Assembly (NCBI GenBank): GCA_964017155.1
Contig: OZ024865.1
Span: 10,937,509 to 11,001,508, forward strand
DNA: 64,000 nucleotides
Direction of reading: 5' to 3'
Source: Oasisia sp. SBJ-2009
Lineage: Eukaryota; Annelida; Polychaeta; Sabellida; Siboglinidae
The first letter of the stretch is position 1. Each line of letters opens with the position of its first letter. Below the pieces are notes generated by a model. That model made no database searches. It was given only the letters and a program-made list of their open reading frames with translations, and was not told where the DNA came from. Positions 12,291 through 26,399 of this stretch are shown here, in pieces. The translations under genes and the position numbers were made by a program.

Positions 12291-12939
12291 TTTAATAATA
12301 ATATTATTATTGTTGTTGTCGTTGTTGCGGTTGCTAGTGTTACTGTTGTTGTATAATTAGTATTACTAACTCAAATATTCGCATCAGTTTTCTCATGCAC
12401 GACGCCCACCGCATGTTTCATAGGATGATATAAAAAAATCCTTTGTCTTAAAATTTCGTTCATTCACTAAATGTAAATAATATTTCATTTTTATTAAATC
12501 CATTATTATTTAAAGTGTTGTTTTGTGACAATGTATATCCCTGAGTGAGTGCCTCCTTGTTGCGTTCATCTTTCGATTTCTTAAATATATTCGAATATTC
12601 AATTCACCTTAATCTTAAAGATTAGAAACATAATTATGCATCATTTATTTTATTAAAACATCCAATCTTGTAGTCACTTTTACCCAACATTAGAAGTTAA
12701 TGAGGGGTGACCTTCGGTTAAACTAATATCATTTGCCAAAAGAAACCTTCCATTAATTGTACTTTATTGGTTAACGTGTCAAATTCAGGGCAGGGCAAAC
12801 AGATCAGCTGCGTAGACGTCTCAGCAATACATTTTATTAGGTGTACTCACTTCGCCTTCTGGGTAATTTCCTTGGTATTGAAATGTCAAATATAACTTGA
12901 ACGTTTCAGTGTTATGCAAGTGTTTTTCTAGATGAACAC
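12291..12939. other. AT-rich stretch, nothing recognised
   Basis: Contains a short trinucleotide-rich patch (TTATTATTGTTGTTG) at about 12,299-12,350 and otherwise no open frame, repeat match or motif that I can support. Confidence 0.5.
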
Positions 12940-13050
12940 ACGATAACAAGCCTGTTACTATGATAACGTGCCCTTTACTATGATAACAAACGTCTTTTTA
13001 TGACAACATGCCTCTTACTATGACAACATGCTACTTACTATAACAACAAG
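12940..13050. repeat. Short minisatellite, unit about 26 bp
   Basis: About four to five degenerate units of the form ACTATGATAACAAGCCTGTT follow one another, running into the LINE remnant. Confidence 0.7.
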
Positions 13051-13260
13051 CCTCGTGTACGCCTGCCAAGTGTGGCACAAGTCTGACAATAAGACAAACA
13101 AACATGCTCGAAAGCATTCAGAAAAGGGCCATGCGCATTATATGTTCTGCGCGTACGGTGTTCCTCGCTGTAAGACCAATCGCTTCAAGAACTCATTTGT
13201 ACCGTATGGTGGTCTGTATTGATCTATTTTACTATTTTAACGAGTTGTATTTTTTTTGTA
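13035..13260 (+). pseudogene. Rex1/CR1-group LINE C-terminal remnant
   Basis: Two frames together show YACQVWH, then MLESIQKRAMRIICSAR, then a frameshifted CKTNRFKNSFVPYG. The order matches the C-terminus of Rex1-like elements such as the one ending near 24,251. Frameshifts and deletions make it a relic. Confidence 0.6.
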
Positions 13261-13559
13261 ATGTTGTATGTTCCATTTACAATAATATATTTTGCTAAAT
13301 ATTTGTTTATGCTTTAACTGTTTATATTCTTATTAGAGAACTTTTACAGTTTTAATATCAGACATTTGTATCGGTTTAATTTTACTAGACATTCTAATTA
13401 GTAACACCTTCATGTTTTGTTATGCTTTCATAATAGTTTTACTAATATACATTAATGAATTTGTTATGAACTATATGAATGTTCTTATTGTACTATTCAG
13501 CCGCTTTGGCTGCCAGAGAAGTGACTAAACGTATTACTTATTATTCAAACGGCGCCCCT

Positions 13560-14144
13560 GACGGATAGGTTGTTAACTGGTGGTGTCGATTTGTAGTACT
13601 GTTCAAATTCGTGCGTCTTATTTTTTATTTGTGTCAAATGGGGTAGGGGTCATGTAGCGCCCACTCGCGGATAGGTGACGAACTACAAACTTGATGAAAG
13701 AACAAGTGGAGCCATCGGACGGATATGTCTTCAGCTAATACCCCCATCAATACGTGTGTCATCGCGGTCATACGCTGAAAACTGGGGAAATGATACAATG
13801 TTGAAACCCGACTTGGTAAAATGTAAAGACTTGTCAAGGTTATCGCGTGAAAACAGAAACATATTCCATTTTACTACAAGAACTTAACTAAATTGGTAAA
13901 TACACCACCTGGCTAACGCAATGAAACGGTGAAACGTTACGAAATGGCACGAGGTTAGCATACAGACTTAGTAAAATAAAAACAAACTTGAAAAATTTAC
14001 GGCATGTAAACACTACAAATACGTTAAATTGACAAAGTCATCGCGGTGAAACGCTGAAAAGTTGGGAAATGATACAAAGTTGTAACAACGACTTGGTAAA
14101 ATGTAAACACTTGACAAAGTTATCGCGTGGAAACAGAATATATG

Positions 14145-14150
<6 letters not shown>
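13560..14150 (-). repeat. Satellite-like repeat R, inverted copy
   Basis: Reverse complement of much of 6,960-7,540, including the motifs CGCGATAACTTTGTCAAG and CATTTTACCAAGTC and the segment with the GCGCCCACTCGCGG core. A TA array (14,153-14,221) lies on its outer side, mirroring the plus copy. Confidence 0.7.

Positions 14151-14152
<2 letters not shown>

Positions 14153-14221
<69 letters not shown>
14153..14221. repeat. (TA)n array
   Basis: Uninterrupted TA between repeat R and the 3' end of the next LINE. Confidence 0.95.
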
Positions 14222-16258
<2,037 letters not shown>

Positions 16259-16589
16259 ATATTTGTGCATGTGTGCATATGTGCATGTGTGCATATGTGC
16301 ATATTACATACGGGTCATTCCAACGTCCGGCTGTGACTTGTCTTACTCAGTTGGTCAGCGCAGCTGATGTCTAAAAGGAGCGGAGCAACAACCACTGCCC
16401 CATGGTCGCGTACGCTAACTGTGCCTGTCGCGAAACAGTACGATTCTTCTTCTTCTTCGTATTGTAGCTCAGCATTCTGTAGTAGCCACGTGTATAAGTG
16501 GCTAGAGTATTGTCGAGCTTGGTCGGTCGCAAGTAGTGGGTGGTGTTGCGCGGGGTTGGGGGATAATAAACCATAAATGTGAACTTATG

Positions 16590-17011
16590 TAGGCAATGAC
16601 TGCAAAAGCCTTATAAATGAATTGAGTGATTGCTTGCTAGTGCGGATGTTGAGAGTGCGGATGTTGTTACGTCCATTACGTTGTTTGTAATGCGATACAA
16701 CAATACGAGCCTGGCTTCCGCCCGCCTGCTCGCAATGGACACCCAGTTCAAACTGTCAAGCGTGGTAGTCACACTGCTGCGTCGACGGCGGTAGTTGCTC
16801 TTCACGAAGCGTACAGCCTGTCCCTGCATGTTCTCCACAGTGTTGATGTTTTTTCTGTGGACGGATCCCATACCGTCGAGGCATACTCCACGATTGGCCT
16901 GACACACGTTTTGTAGCATAGCGTTTTGATAGCCTCGGGACATCTGTTGAAGCTGCGCTGTTGATTGTTGAGCAAGGCGACGTTGCGGGCCCGAGATGAA
17001 GCGTTATACAA
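16590..17011 (-). pseudogene. CR1-like LINE RT C-terminal fragment, copy B
   Basis: Same protein as at 2,340-2,880: CPEAIKTLCYKT, VRPIVEYASTVWDPSTEK, AVRFVKSNYRRR, LNWVSIAS, LVLLYRITNNVMDVTTSAL. It has frameshifts and an internal deletion of the region between TTSAL and the terminal residues near 16,620-16,650. Confidence 0.75.
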
Positions 17012-17023
17012 TCGTAAGTATCT

Positions 17024-17158
17024 GAATGAATGAATGAATGAATGAATGAATGAATGAATGAATGAATGAATGAATGAATGAATGAATGAATGAATGAATG
17101 AATGAATGAATGAATGAATGAATGAATGAATGAATGAATGAATTCGTTCTTTCGTTCA
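17024..17158. repeat. (GAAT)n array
   Basis: About 30 GAAT units followed by GAATTC and a few GTTC/ATTC units, the unexpanded form of the array at 1,765-2,326. Confidence 0.95.
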
Positions 17159-17794
17159 TTCACTCATAAGTTAATTATTTAATTAATTAGTTAATTATTT
17201 AAATTATCAAATCAAATCAAATGAAAATAACATAATGTGTATGTGTGTGTTTGTGTGTGTATGTGAGTGTGTGTGTACGTATACACATTATCACATATAT
17301 ACATATTATAATTTGCATGAGATTTGCATGACATCGGACGGACTGAATGAATGAATTGATTTAGGTTATACACCGTACTCGGTTCTCAAGCCCAACTCCG
17401 TTCGCAGATTCAGAGCTCATGCTCACCGGAGACTCCGAGCTCACGGTGGTTATAAAACGTATTGAATACCTAGAGTAGAGTGGGACATGGCGCCCAGGGT
17501 AACGCATATAGTTCATACCAGCAGGCTATGTTTAATGCAATATGCATACAAATATCTATATGTCACCAAACTATATTAACCATTACATGGTTTGCAAATA
17601 TGACACGATATTTATAATTACGTTTTGTTGTGTGATTAATCATATGTTCGCATTTATCTTCTGCGGAATAAAAGCTGTGAATTGTCCAAATGCGTTCCTG
17701 CTGATAAAACGACTAGATTATCGTTCATACGAATAAATCCCCGAATCTGCTTGGGTCTGCCCGTCTAACATTATTGTCACATAGTTTTATGTGA

Positions 17795-19258
17795 TAATTA
17801 AACTATTTTTAATTATGTATTAATCACTGGTGATGGAAACGTGGTTTCTTTTGCATTACTATGTACTTTGTATTCACCAGGCTACTCAGAATCTTAATTA
17901 CGGCCCATACTTGCAAAGCCAGGGTCATCAGTCAATGTCTATAGGCACCGCTCTGTTTACACTGTGGTTTCCTGTTTTGGTGTTTCACAATCTGGTTTGG
18001 TGTTTCACAAGGCCTGGTTTGGTGCTTCGCAATAGGCCCACTGTCCTATTTAAACTGGTGTTTGGCAGCAAATCGGCCTCACTTGCTTCAGCAGCCGCTC
18101 TACTCAGTTAATCAATATTCATCGACACCGTTCGTATTATTTTACCCGGTTAAATTTAAGCTCCCACGCACCCTCACTTATTGACTGTTTTACTTATGTG
18201 TGTAGTTCGATTGTTGTATAATGTTACCTATGTTTATTTCGATTGTTATAAATATATTGTGTGGATGTTAGTTAGTAAGTAGTCTGCAGATAGTTAGTAG
18301 GTAGTCTGACTTGTAGATCAGAGAGTTTGCATTGTCAGGTGGCGACTGTCTGTATACTTGCACATGTTTACTATGTATGGTGATTATTTGAACATGTGGT
18401 TATTGTATGGTACTAAAACAATGCAGATCTACAAGTTCACCCACAACCCTGTCTTACATTTATTTGTTCACCAACCTGACCGAGTGTCAGGGCGGTTTAT
18501 TGCTAACAGACTGATTAATGTGAGAATTAAAATATTTTTAATTATGTATTAATCACTGGTGATGGAAACGTGGTTTCTTTTGCATTATTATGTACTTTGT
18601 ATTCACCAGGCTACTCAGAATCTAAATTATGGCCCAGACTTGCAAAGCCAGGGTCATCAGTCAATGTATATAGGCACGGCTCTGTTTACACTGTGGTTTC
18701 CTGTTTTGGTGTTTCACAATCTGGTTTGGTGTTTCACAAGGCCTGGATTGGTGTTTCGCAATAGGCCCACGGTCCTTTTTAAACTGGTGTTTAGCGGCTT
18801 ATTCATAATTATCGGCCTCACTTGTTTCAGCAGCCGCTCTACTCAGTTAACAATATTCATCGACACAGTTCGTATTATTTTACCCGGTTAATTAAAAGCT
18901 CCCACAAACCCTCCCTTATTGACTGTTTTACTTATGTATGTAGTTCCATTATTGTATAATTGTACCTATGTTTATTTCGATTATTTTAAATGTATTGTGT
19001 AGATGTTAGTTAGTAAGTAGTCTGCAGATAGTTAGTAGGTAGTCTCACTTGTAGATAAAGGAGTTTGCATTGTCAGGTGGCGATTGTCTGTATACTTGCA
19101 CATGTTTACTATATATGGTTATTATTTGATCATGTGGTTATTGTATAACATTAACACAATGCAGATCTACAAGTTCACCCACAATCCTGTCTTACTCATA
19201 TTTGTTCACGAACCTGATCGAGTGCCAGTTTATTGCTAACAGACTGATTAATCGTATT
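17795..19258 (+). repeat. Tandem pair of 0.7-kb units
   Basis: Two direct copies (17,795-18,519 and 18,520-19,258), each starting with an AATTATGTATTAATCACTGG stretch and diverged by scattered substitutions and small indels. Open frames of about 100 codons beginning METWFLLHYYV recur in both, but the same frames are broken in the other copies, so they look incidental. Confidence 0.75.
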
Positions 19259-19879
19259 TGTTATGCCTCTGTTCGTGCGAACGTGACACCATTCAATGTA
19301 GGATCAATTATAGCTAATAGTAATGAGTAATAATAACACACCAATCGTACTATTTCACGACACCCACTTGGAGGTCACACTGCAATAGTGATATGCGTCA
19401 TGTTCACGCGCGGCTGAACTAAACGGTTACTTATTTCGGTTGACTGATGAATGGAAGGAGCGGGGCCAGAACGACTGCACCCAGTGGACGTGTACCTTCG
19501 CTGTATATTGTGTCCACGTCACTGATTGGCTACTGGTGTTCGTTTGGACGGCTCTTGTATAGACGTGTTTGCCGAGATGTGTCGTTTGTCCGTTGATTGT
19601 ATGCTCGTGATTTATTGTGCTCATCTTCGCGCGATAGGGGGCGCTGCAGCTGGTTACATTTGTACCAGCCTTCTCTACCCCTGACATATTCCTTGCAAAA
19701 TCTCCTCCTTTAACGTGAGCCAATGGAATCGCTAACGAGCAGTTCGGTCGGCTTCCACCATGTAATGCAATCTTGGGTGATTTCAGCCACAAGCTGCTCG
19801 TGTTACATACAACGTCGTCTTGACTTGTATGCGCAAGTATCGAACATCTGTCGCGCTGCGTACTCCAATCTATTTCGTA

Positions 19880-20225
19880 TTGCCAAAATGTGAACAATTC
19901 TGGCCCACTCCCTCGTCACACCACGGCTAGGCTACGGGAACGCTGTCCTGTATGGCTACTCCGACCGCCTTCCGCACCGCCTTGAGATGGTGCAGCGCTC
20001 GGCGGCCACAGTTGTGCTGTGGGTCAGGCGCGGTGACCAACGAAGCATGACGGCCGCATTGCAACAACTCAACTGGTTGCCTATGAAGTACCGCACTGAA
20101 TACAAACTACTCGTCTTTGTGTTTCGCGCTCTACACAATCGAACACGGGCGTACATCGCCTCGCTAATCACGCCGTTCTGAGGGCTTGTTTTCCACAGAG
20201 TGCATGAACACATTTAAAATACTTC
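19880..20225 (+). pseudogene. LINE RT C-terminal fragment (family of 14,222-15,978)
   Basis: Translation gives PRLGYGNAVLYG, HRLEMVQRSAATVVL, NWLPMKYRTEYK and FRALHNRTRAYIASLITPF before a stop at about 20,181. It is 5'-truncated and the last part of the ORF is deleted. Confidence 0.75.
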
Positions 20226-20230
20226 TTAAG

Positions 20231-20330
20231 ACTTTAGATCTTCTTTTGACAGAGTTGTGTTTTTAAGAATTGGGTTTATATGTGCGGAATTGGGTTTATA
20301 TGTGCAGAATTGGGTTTATATGTGATTAAT
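20231..20330. repeat. L2-like LINE scrap with 23-bp triplication
   Basis: A piece matching the RT of the 10,433-12,290 element (reverse complement) leads into three copies of GAATTGGGTTTATATGTGC-type units. Confidence 0.6.
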
Positions 20331-20625
20331 CGTAAAGACTTGCGGGTTTGTGTTCCTGAGAGAATGAACAGGCAGAGTAGATTAGGCCACGAGAGTGAGG
20401 TAACAGTCCAATTGTACGAAGTGACAATTACGTCTCACCCGAACAATAGCGAGGCAGTTAACCCTTCAGCACCACCTCTACGTCGGTCAACGAGACGTAA
20501 TGCCGGTCATCACAGTAACCCACATAGAGAAACGAGATCGGTATTAGATCTGTAATTTCACCTATAAGGTTTCAAAAAGTTCTATTCATTAGCCGCGGTC
20601 GGCTAAATTGTTTAAGTTGGGGGAC
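20330..20625 (+). pseudogene. Ty3/gypsy pol 3' end with polypurine tract
   Basis: The open frame to 20,555 ends in PPLRRSTRRNAGHH, a C-terminal pattern common in gypsy-type pol proteins. A purine-rich GTTGGGGGACAGG at about 20,615-20,629 could be the polypurine tract before an LTR. The upstream coding region is absent. The assignment is tentative because only the tail is present. Confidence 0.45.
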
Positions 20626-20945
20626 AGGTAACTCATGTTGATTGATACAAAGTGTATGTTGTGTGCATTTATCTTATGATTGTGTAAGTTGTGCAGATAG
20701 TCACCCTGTTTGTAACCTTGGATTTACATTGTTTACTCTGTAGTACCAATTACCTGCTTGCACTTATTATGAGGCAAGATCGGTAACAAAGATATACCCC
20801 TAATACACAATTTATTGAATGTGTTGCATGTTGCTAAGAAGGCCCACATATGGCCTTAAACTAATCGTGTTAAATGAGCAACGAAGCGTGATAATGTCGC
20901 AATGAGTTTAACTACAGGTGGGGTGATGAACCAGTGAAATACACT
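20626..20945 (+). repeat. 320-bp LTR-like repeat, unoccupied TTAA target
   Basis: The sequence from TAACTCATGTTGATTGATAC to AATACACTG is repeated in two pieces at 45,303-45,547 and 57,035-57,113, where an 11.5-kb element separates them at TTAA. Here the TTAA (20,870-20,873) is single and uninterrupted. Its position after a candidate polypurine tract suggests an LTR, but TG...CA ends are not clean. Confidence 0.7.
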
Positions 20946-22003
20946 GGGGATAAATGGTTTGAGTCAAATATGACTTACTAACAATACATTGACTTCATCA
21001 ATTTAGATCAACTATTTAAATCATTAGAACATTTTTATAATTGGTATCATATCGTTAAGAAACATGTTTGTCTGCACGTAGTCTAAGGTACCTATCCTGA
21101 ATATGTTACATCATCCATTATTATTAATTGGTATTTGACAGTCACAGTGTATTCATCGTCCTGTAAGCAGTAGTCTCTCCTAAGAATGAGTTTCTGACAA
21201 CGCCCTCTTCCGAGTAAAATGACAACTTCACCTGCACCATGTCAGATAAGTCTACAAAATCACTAGAACTCAAATTTACATATAAATGAATAGATGCAAA
21301 CAAATGTTATATGTTCTTATGTATTTGTCAGTATTGTCATTTCATTGTTTCAATTTGTACACATGTCTTATAGATAGATTTACACATAACATAGAGACAA
21401 ACATCGTATTGAATGAATACAAATATAATAATGTATAATAATCCGAGTGGCTCCTGTGATAGCGACTTTTGAGTCTTAGCAGGAGTCACTGACCCCAATT
21501 TCATATGTATTCTTAATTACTTATGGTGACATTTGTTCATGTGCGTATTATTGCTATTATTTAATGTAATTGTTTTGGGGTCAGAAATAAACATCTTGTT
21601 CTTGTTCTTGTTCTTGTTCCAACTTGATCACGTGGGCCGCCAGTTCAGTCTACACATATAAACCCTATATATCACGCAGCGGTCACGCACTGTTAACATT
21701 TAGGCCTAGGCCCCACAGGTGGGTTAACAAGCCGACCCATTTATTGTCCTGTAACTAGTTCACAAAGATACCCAGCAACACATGGGCATTGTCGTTTATA
21801 GGAGTACATTGTATTGTGCCATTTTCATATACCAACATACATATAGAAAGTTTGCTACAACGAAACAGTAATGTGAACATACTTTGGTTTCAAACATTTA
21901 ACTATCTTAAGTGCCCACTAACTGTGGTGACAGCTTTGTCACGCTTCGTTGCTCATTTAACACTATTAGTCTAAGGCTATATTTGGGCCTTCGAAGAAAC
22001 ATG
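20827..22003. repeat. 66-bp inverted repeats flanking about 1.05 kb
   Basis: The segment 20,827-20,890 (CATGTTGCTAAGAAGGCCC...) reappears inverted at 21,938-22,003. The right copy replaces the normal C-terminus of the sulfotransferase gene at 21,977-23,056. Whether this is a transposon with terminal repeats or a captured inverted fragment is not settled; no flanking duplication was found. Confidence 0.5.
21430..21622 (+). repeat. LINE-like 3' end with (TTGTTC)n tail
   Basis: A short hairpin-rich segment (GAGTGGCTCCTGTGATAGCG ... TAGCAGGAGTCACTGACCCC) is followed by AATAAACATCTTG and about four TTGTTC units, a form typical of non-LTR 3' ends. There is no coding part. Between 20,946 and 21,430 I see only AT-rich sequence. 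Confidence 0.45.
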
Positions 22004-23056
22004 AAACCAGTATACATCATTTTCTTTTTTTGCGCCTTTGCAAAACCCAGTTGCTTGGCTCAGCAATGCTTTGAATTTATTTAGTTCATCCCGGAAGTCG
22101 TCCGGCTCTTCAGCTATGCGCCGCCAAAGCGTCTTATTAAAGTGACTGTAAAGTACATATTCTGGATGGTTGTAACGCTTGAAATTGTTTACATAGGTCG
22201 AGTCGATCTGTTTGTCTTGATGGTTATAACTATGGAGATTACGTTTCATATAAAGGATTTCTTCTATCTTCCAACACACGAGTCGTCGAAACAGCACCAA
22301 CGACTCATCGTAATACTCCGCGATGATAACGGGGCTGAACCGACGCTGCAGAGCGTCGATCCAGTGCCGGATGTAGGTGGCGTTGTTCGTTTGGTCGGTC
22401 GTGTTCACATGGAAGCCAGTCGGTATTCCGAGTTCGAACGCCAGAGTATTGTGTGTGAAGCTAAATCTGCCCATACAGTAGTGCTTGTAATAGGGAGATG
22501 TATACATCGTCTCGTACATAGGGATTTCTCGTAGATACTCCATCAGGGGATCGGCAAAGTTAGCTAGATTCGGGAACCGGTTTCGTATTGAATAGTAGTT
22601 AAACGCGGATTTCATCCGACTGAATGGATCCCGGATGCTCGTGATGTAAACAGTGTCGTGTGGCATGACACGTGCTATGAAGTCTTCGTTGAAGACAAAA
22701 TGGTGCAAAATAACGTTAAGCGGAGTCGTGTTCGGGTTGAAACAGCGCGCCTCCAACGGGTAAGGGTAACAGAGGGTGTATCGACCGGGGCGAGGGTGAT
22801 GGATCGAGAGCTTATTGCGTCGAGCAAACCTGTAGAGGATAATTACAGTTGTTGAGGTAGCACATTTGTGGGTCTTCACGTACACAACGTTCACTCGCTG
22901 TCTCTTGCAGACCGGCGGACGATGCACCATAATGGGGACGGTGCCAACAGGGAGCAGTCCCTGGTATTGGCTGCAGAAGATGATCGCTCCAACGACAGCT
23001 CCAACGACAGCGACGCACAGAAGCCGAATCTGTAACAGAAGCATGCTTGTCTTCAT
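21977..23056 (-). pseudogene. Galactose-3-O-sulfotransferase-like gene, copy 1 (altered C-terminus)
   Basis: 359 codons from an ATG at 23,056. Members of this family move sulfate from PAPS to the 3-OH of galactose in the Golgi. Residues about 6-28 form a signal anchor, as expected for a type II Golgi enzyme. The 5'-phosphosulfate-binding loop is VYVKTHKCATST (about 58-69) and the 3'-phosphate-binding motif is TSIRDPFSRMKSAFNYY (about 139-155), both characteristic of Gal3ST enzymes. Compared with copies 2 and 3 the stem lacks about 13 residues, two codons (KK) are missing before CMGRFSF, and after DVYWF the frame passes into unrelated repeat sequence (HVSSKAQI, stop), replacing a roughly 35-residue tail. 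The core is open, so some activity cannot be excluded. There are no introns. Confidence 0.85.
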
Positions 23057-23240
23057 GCCTTATTTTTTAGTTGTATGCAGGTTAATTAATAGTCACACTA
23101 TAATGGTGTTTAGATGTATTTATTGCCGCGCCCCACGAATGAGTCTCCTCTGAGTCAGCGCAGAGAGTTAGGCATGAGAACCGAGTACGGTTTATAACCT
23201 AAATAAATTAATCCATTTAATTGATTTAGTGTATACGTAC

Positions 23241-23334
23241 ACACACAAACACACACACACGCACACGCACACGCACACGCACACGCACACGCACACGCAC
23301 ACGCACACGCACACGCACACGCACACGCACACGC

Positions 23335-23405
<71 letters not shown>
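23241..23405. repeat. (ACACGC)n and (AC)n array
   Basis: Hexanucleotide ACACGC units occupy about 23,261-23,340 and are followed by plain AC units to 23,405. Confidence 0.95.
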
Positions 23406-23407
<2 letters not shown>

Positions 23408-23628
23408 ATTACAGTACGATTCTTCTTCTTCTTCATCTTATTGTAGCTAAGCACTCTGTAGTAGCCACGTGCATACGTGGCTACAGTATTGTCGAGCTTG
23501 GTCGGTCGCAAGTAGTGGGTGGTGTTGCGCGGGGGTGGGGGATAATAAACCATAAATGTGTACTTATGTAGGCATTGAGTTCAAAAGCCTTTTCAATGAG
23601 TTGACTGATTGTTTGCTAACTTATTGTT

Positions 23629-26399
23629 AATAATAATAATAATAATAATAAAGCTTTATTGCCATATTCAACGTGTAAACATTACATGATAAATTGGAAT
23701 GTAGTCTGGCGTTGACTTACATAGTGCCTAAATATACAGTAAAATAGAATACGACAAACAAATATAAAATATAGATGTAAAATATACATTGTACATGATA
23801 TGTTCTTTAAAATAAAATAAAAATATTTTAATATAGTAAATAACTAAAGACAACATTAAAATAATAGATTATCTATTTAACAATAATTATGGTGTAAATG
23901 AGTTAATAAAAAAAAAAAAATAATAAAAAAATTCCCTTTAAAAATAGACATACACTATAAGAGGACTAAAATATCATTTAAAATTATATTTACAATTACA
24001 ATTGAATTACAATTGAATTACAATTGAATGCGTCCAATTTTGTTTAAACATATATATTTATACAATTATTAAGTTCAGCTAAAATTTCAGGAGAAGATAA
24101 GATTGTTGTTCAGCACCACCGATCCGCCACTGAGAATAGGTGGTACACCCACACCCCACACGCGTACAGCTCAGCCACACCAACCAGCACCAGAAAAATT
24201 ACAATTCCGCCAGAGAGGCGAAAACAGCCAAGTTTCCAGGGTCTTTACAGCTACGTTCTATATTTCATTCCTGATAAGGCTGCTACGGCACTCGGGTAAA
24301 AACTGTTTCTAAAGCGATTTGTTTTCGTACGGATGCATCTATGGCGTTTCCCTGACGGTAATAATTCGAACAGATGATGGGCGGGGTGAGTTTGGTCTGA
24401 GATAATTTTGCCTGCTCTTTTTTTGGATCTGTCTTTATATATGGCTGTTAGAGAGGTTAGTTCACTACCGACAATTTTGGAAGCTGTTTTCACCACTCTG
24501 TCAAGCCGAACCATACACATATTGAGAATGTAAGAATACTCTCAATAGCAGAACGATAGAACTGAACAAGAATTTCTCTCCTCAGCCCGAACTTCTTTAG
24601 TTGGCGCAGGAAGAACAGTCTTTGTTGGGCCTTTTTGACGACAGCATCTGTTTTGTTTTCCCAAGCTAAGTCATTTGATATTATCGTGCCTAGAAATTTA
24701 AAACAATCAACCCTTTCGATAGAGTCGCCGTTAACAATAATGGGAGCAAGTGGGTTTTTTCTCTTCCTAAAATATACGATCATCTGTCTAGTTTTGGACG
24801 CATTCAGTTGTAGGTTGTTAGTGTAACACCACGACACCAGGCTGCTAACTTCATGGCGGTATTCAGACTCATTTGAGTCCGACACCAGCCCTATTAATGT
24901 GGTGTCATCTGCAAATTTTAACAATGGTACAGAAGAGTGATGTGAAACACAGTCATTTGTTAACAGAGAATATAGCAGTGGGGAGAGGACACATCCCTGA
25001 GGAGTCCCCGTGTTCATGATAATAGTGCTGGAAACTATACTGGTCATCGTAACAACCTGTGATCGCTGTAGTAAAAAGTCCAGAAGCCAGTAACACATTG
25101 ATGGGTCAATTGACAGCAAATGAAGTTTGTCGTACAGCTGCTGAGGGATGACCGTATTGAAAGCAGAACTGTAGTCAACGAAGAGGATGCGCGCATAAGT
25201 GTTCGGATAATCCAAGTGCTGCATCACAAAATGCAGGGCCAATGCAACAGTATCATCGGTGCATCTGTTCTCCATGTACGCGAACTGCAGTGAATCCATG
25301 CTGGAGTTGGTGACCGACTTCAGATATCTCAGTACCAATCGCTCAAACACCTTCATCACCACTGACATCAGAGCCACGGGGCGGAAGTCATTCAGCGCTG
25401 TCGCTTTCGGCTTCTTCGGTACCGGAATTATGCTTGCTGCCTTAAAACAGACTGGAACAGTGTGTAGATTGAGAGAGGCGTTAAATAAGTCTGTAAATAC
25501 AGTTGCTAATTCATTAGCGCAGAATTTAAACGTTGTCCGGACCAGCTGCTTTCCTCCTGCTCTGTTGCCTGAGTAGCTTCCTCACCTGGTGCTGTTGAAC
25601 AGTGAAGGGTGGAAGGAGTGGCACAGCAGGGTCTGGGAGGCTGACCGATGTAGTCGTCAAATTCTGGCGGTCGAAGCGGGCGAAAAAGTTGTTAAAGTTG
25701 TCAGGTGTTGCTGATTCAAAGCCAGGGATTGAATGTTTTTGCTTGTAGCCAGTAATGCACTGGAGTCCTTGCCAGACAGAGCGGGTATCGTTCGAAAGGA
25801 ACTGGCCTTCGAGTTTGCGCCTGTAGTCAGTTTTCGCTCCCCGTATCGCCTTTTCAACACCGTACTTTGCTTGTTTGTACAGTGCACGGTCGCCACTCTT
25901 GAAGGCTTCTTCCTTCTGTTTCAATTTAATGTTCAGATATTTGGTGAACCACGGCTTATCGTTGCCGAACACTTTCACACTCTTTTCGGGAATACACAGA
26001 TCCTGGCAGAAGCTTATGTATGATGTCACAGTATCTGCGTATTCATGGATGTCGTTAGATGCGTTTCTAAAAGAGTCCCAGTCCGTGCATGCCATACATC
26101 CTTGGAGACGCAGGATGGACTCGTCGTCCCAGCGCTTGATGTTTCTAACGAAAGGTTTCACTTGTTTAAGTTTCTGTCGATAGGAGGGCAGGAGGTAAAT
26201 CATGGCGTGGTCGGAGAAACCAAGGGGCGCGCGTGGAACCGCGTGGTATGCCTCTCTGATGGTGTTATAACATAGGTCCAATGTTTTCCCCTCTCTCGTG
26301 GCACACGTTACCTGCTGCTTGTACTTTGGAAGATCTTTAGAGAGTGTAGTATGGTTGAAATCACCAAGAATCAGCATAAGTGAGTCCGGGTTTGAATTT
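23629..26399 (-). mobile_element. Rex1-like LINE 1, 5'-truncated, with target duplication
   Basis: The element is flanked by TTGTT at 23,624-23,628 and 26,400-26,404, and the host LINE reads across the site in other copies. The 3' end on the minus strand consists of (TTA)n after an ATAAAGC-type sequence at 23,632-23,660. It retains part of the endonuclease, the RT and the C-terminus. Length 2,771 bp. Confidence 0.85.
24251..26399 (-). pseudogene. Rex1-like ORF: partial endonuclease, RT and C-terminus
   Basis: From 26,399 down: LMLILGDFNHTTLSKDLPKY (endonuclease GDFN motif), GKTLDLCYNTI, SDHAMIYLLP (SDH motif of APE-type endonucleases), then linker and RRKAAGPDNV at the start of RT. A frameshift at about 25,530 follows. 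RT continues with NDFRPVALMSVVMKVFERLV, ILFVDYSSAFNTV (motif A), NTGTPQGCVLSPLLYSL (motif B) and LLKFADDTTLIG (FADD, motif C). A second frameshift near 24,500 leads to the C-terminus with RVVKTASKIVG, HPAHHLFELLPSGKR and KTNRFRNSFYPSAV. The combination is typical of Rex1/Babar elements. Two frameshifts and the missing 5' part make it inactive. Confidence 0.85.

Larger units (their letters stand above)
16310..19610 (-). mobile_element. Composite LINE-bearing repeat, copy B (inverted)
   Basis: Mirror of copy A. From right to left it shows the 5' segment (19,610-19,395), the segment with GTGTCGTGAAATAGTACG (19,390-19,262), two tandem 0.7-kb units, the shared segment (17,790-17,160), a GAAT array (17,143-17,024), the RT fragment and the 3' tail. 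The 0.7-kb unit is double here and placed differently from copy A. Confidence 0.7.

Noticed and set aside
19427..19897. 156-codon minus-strand open frame
   Set aside because: It overlaps repeat sequence shared with copies A and D, where it is not conserved, and shows no domain features.
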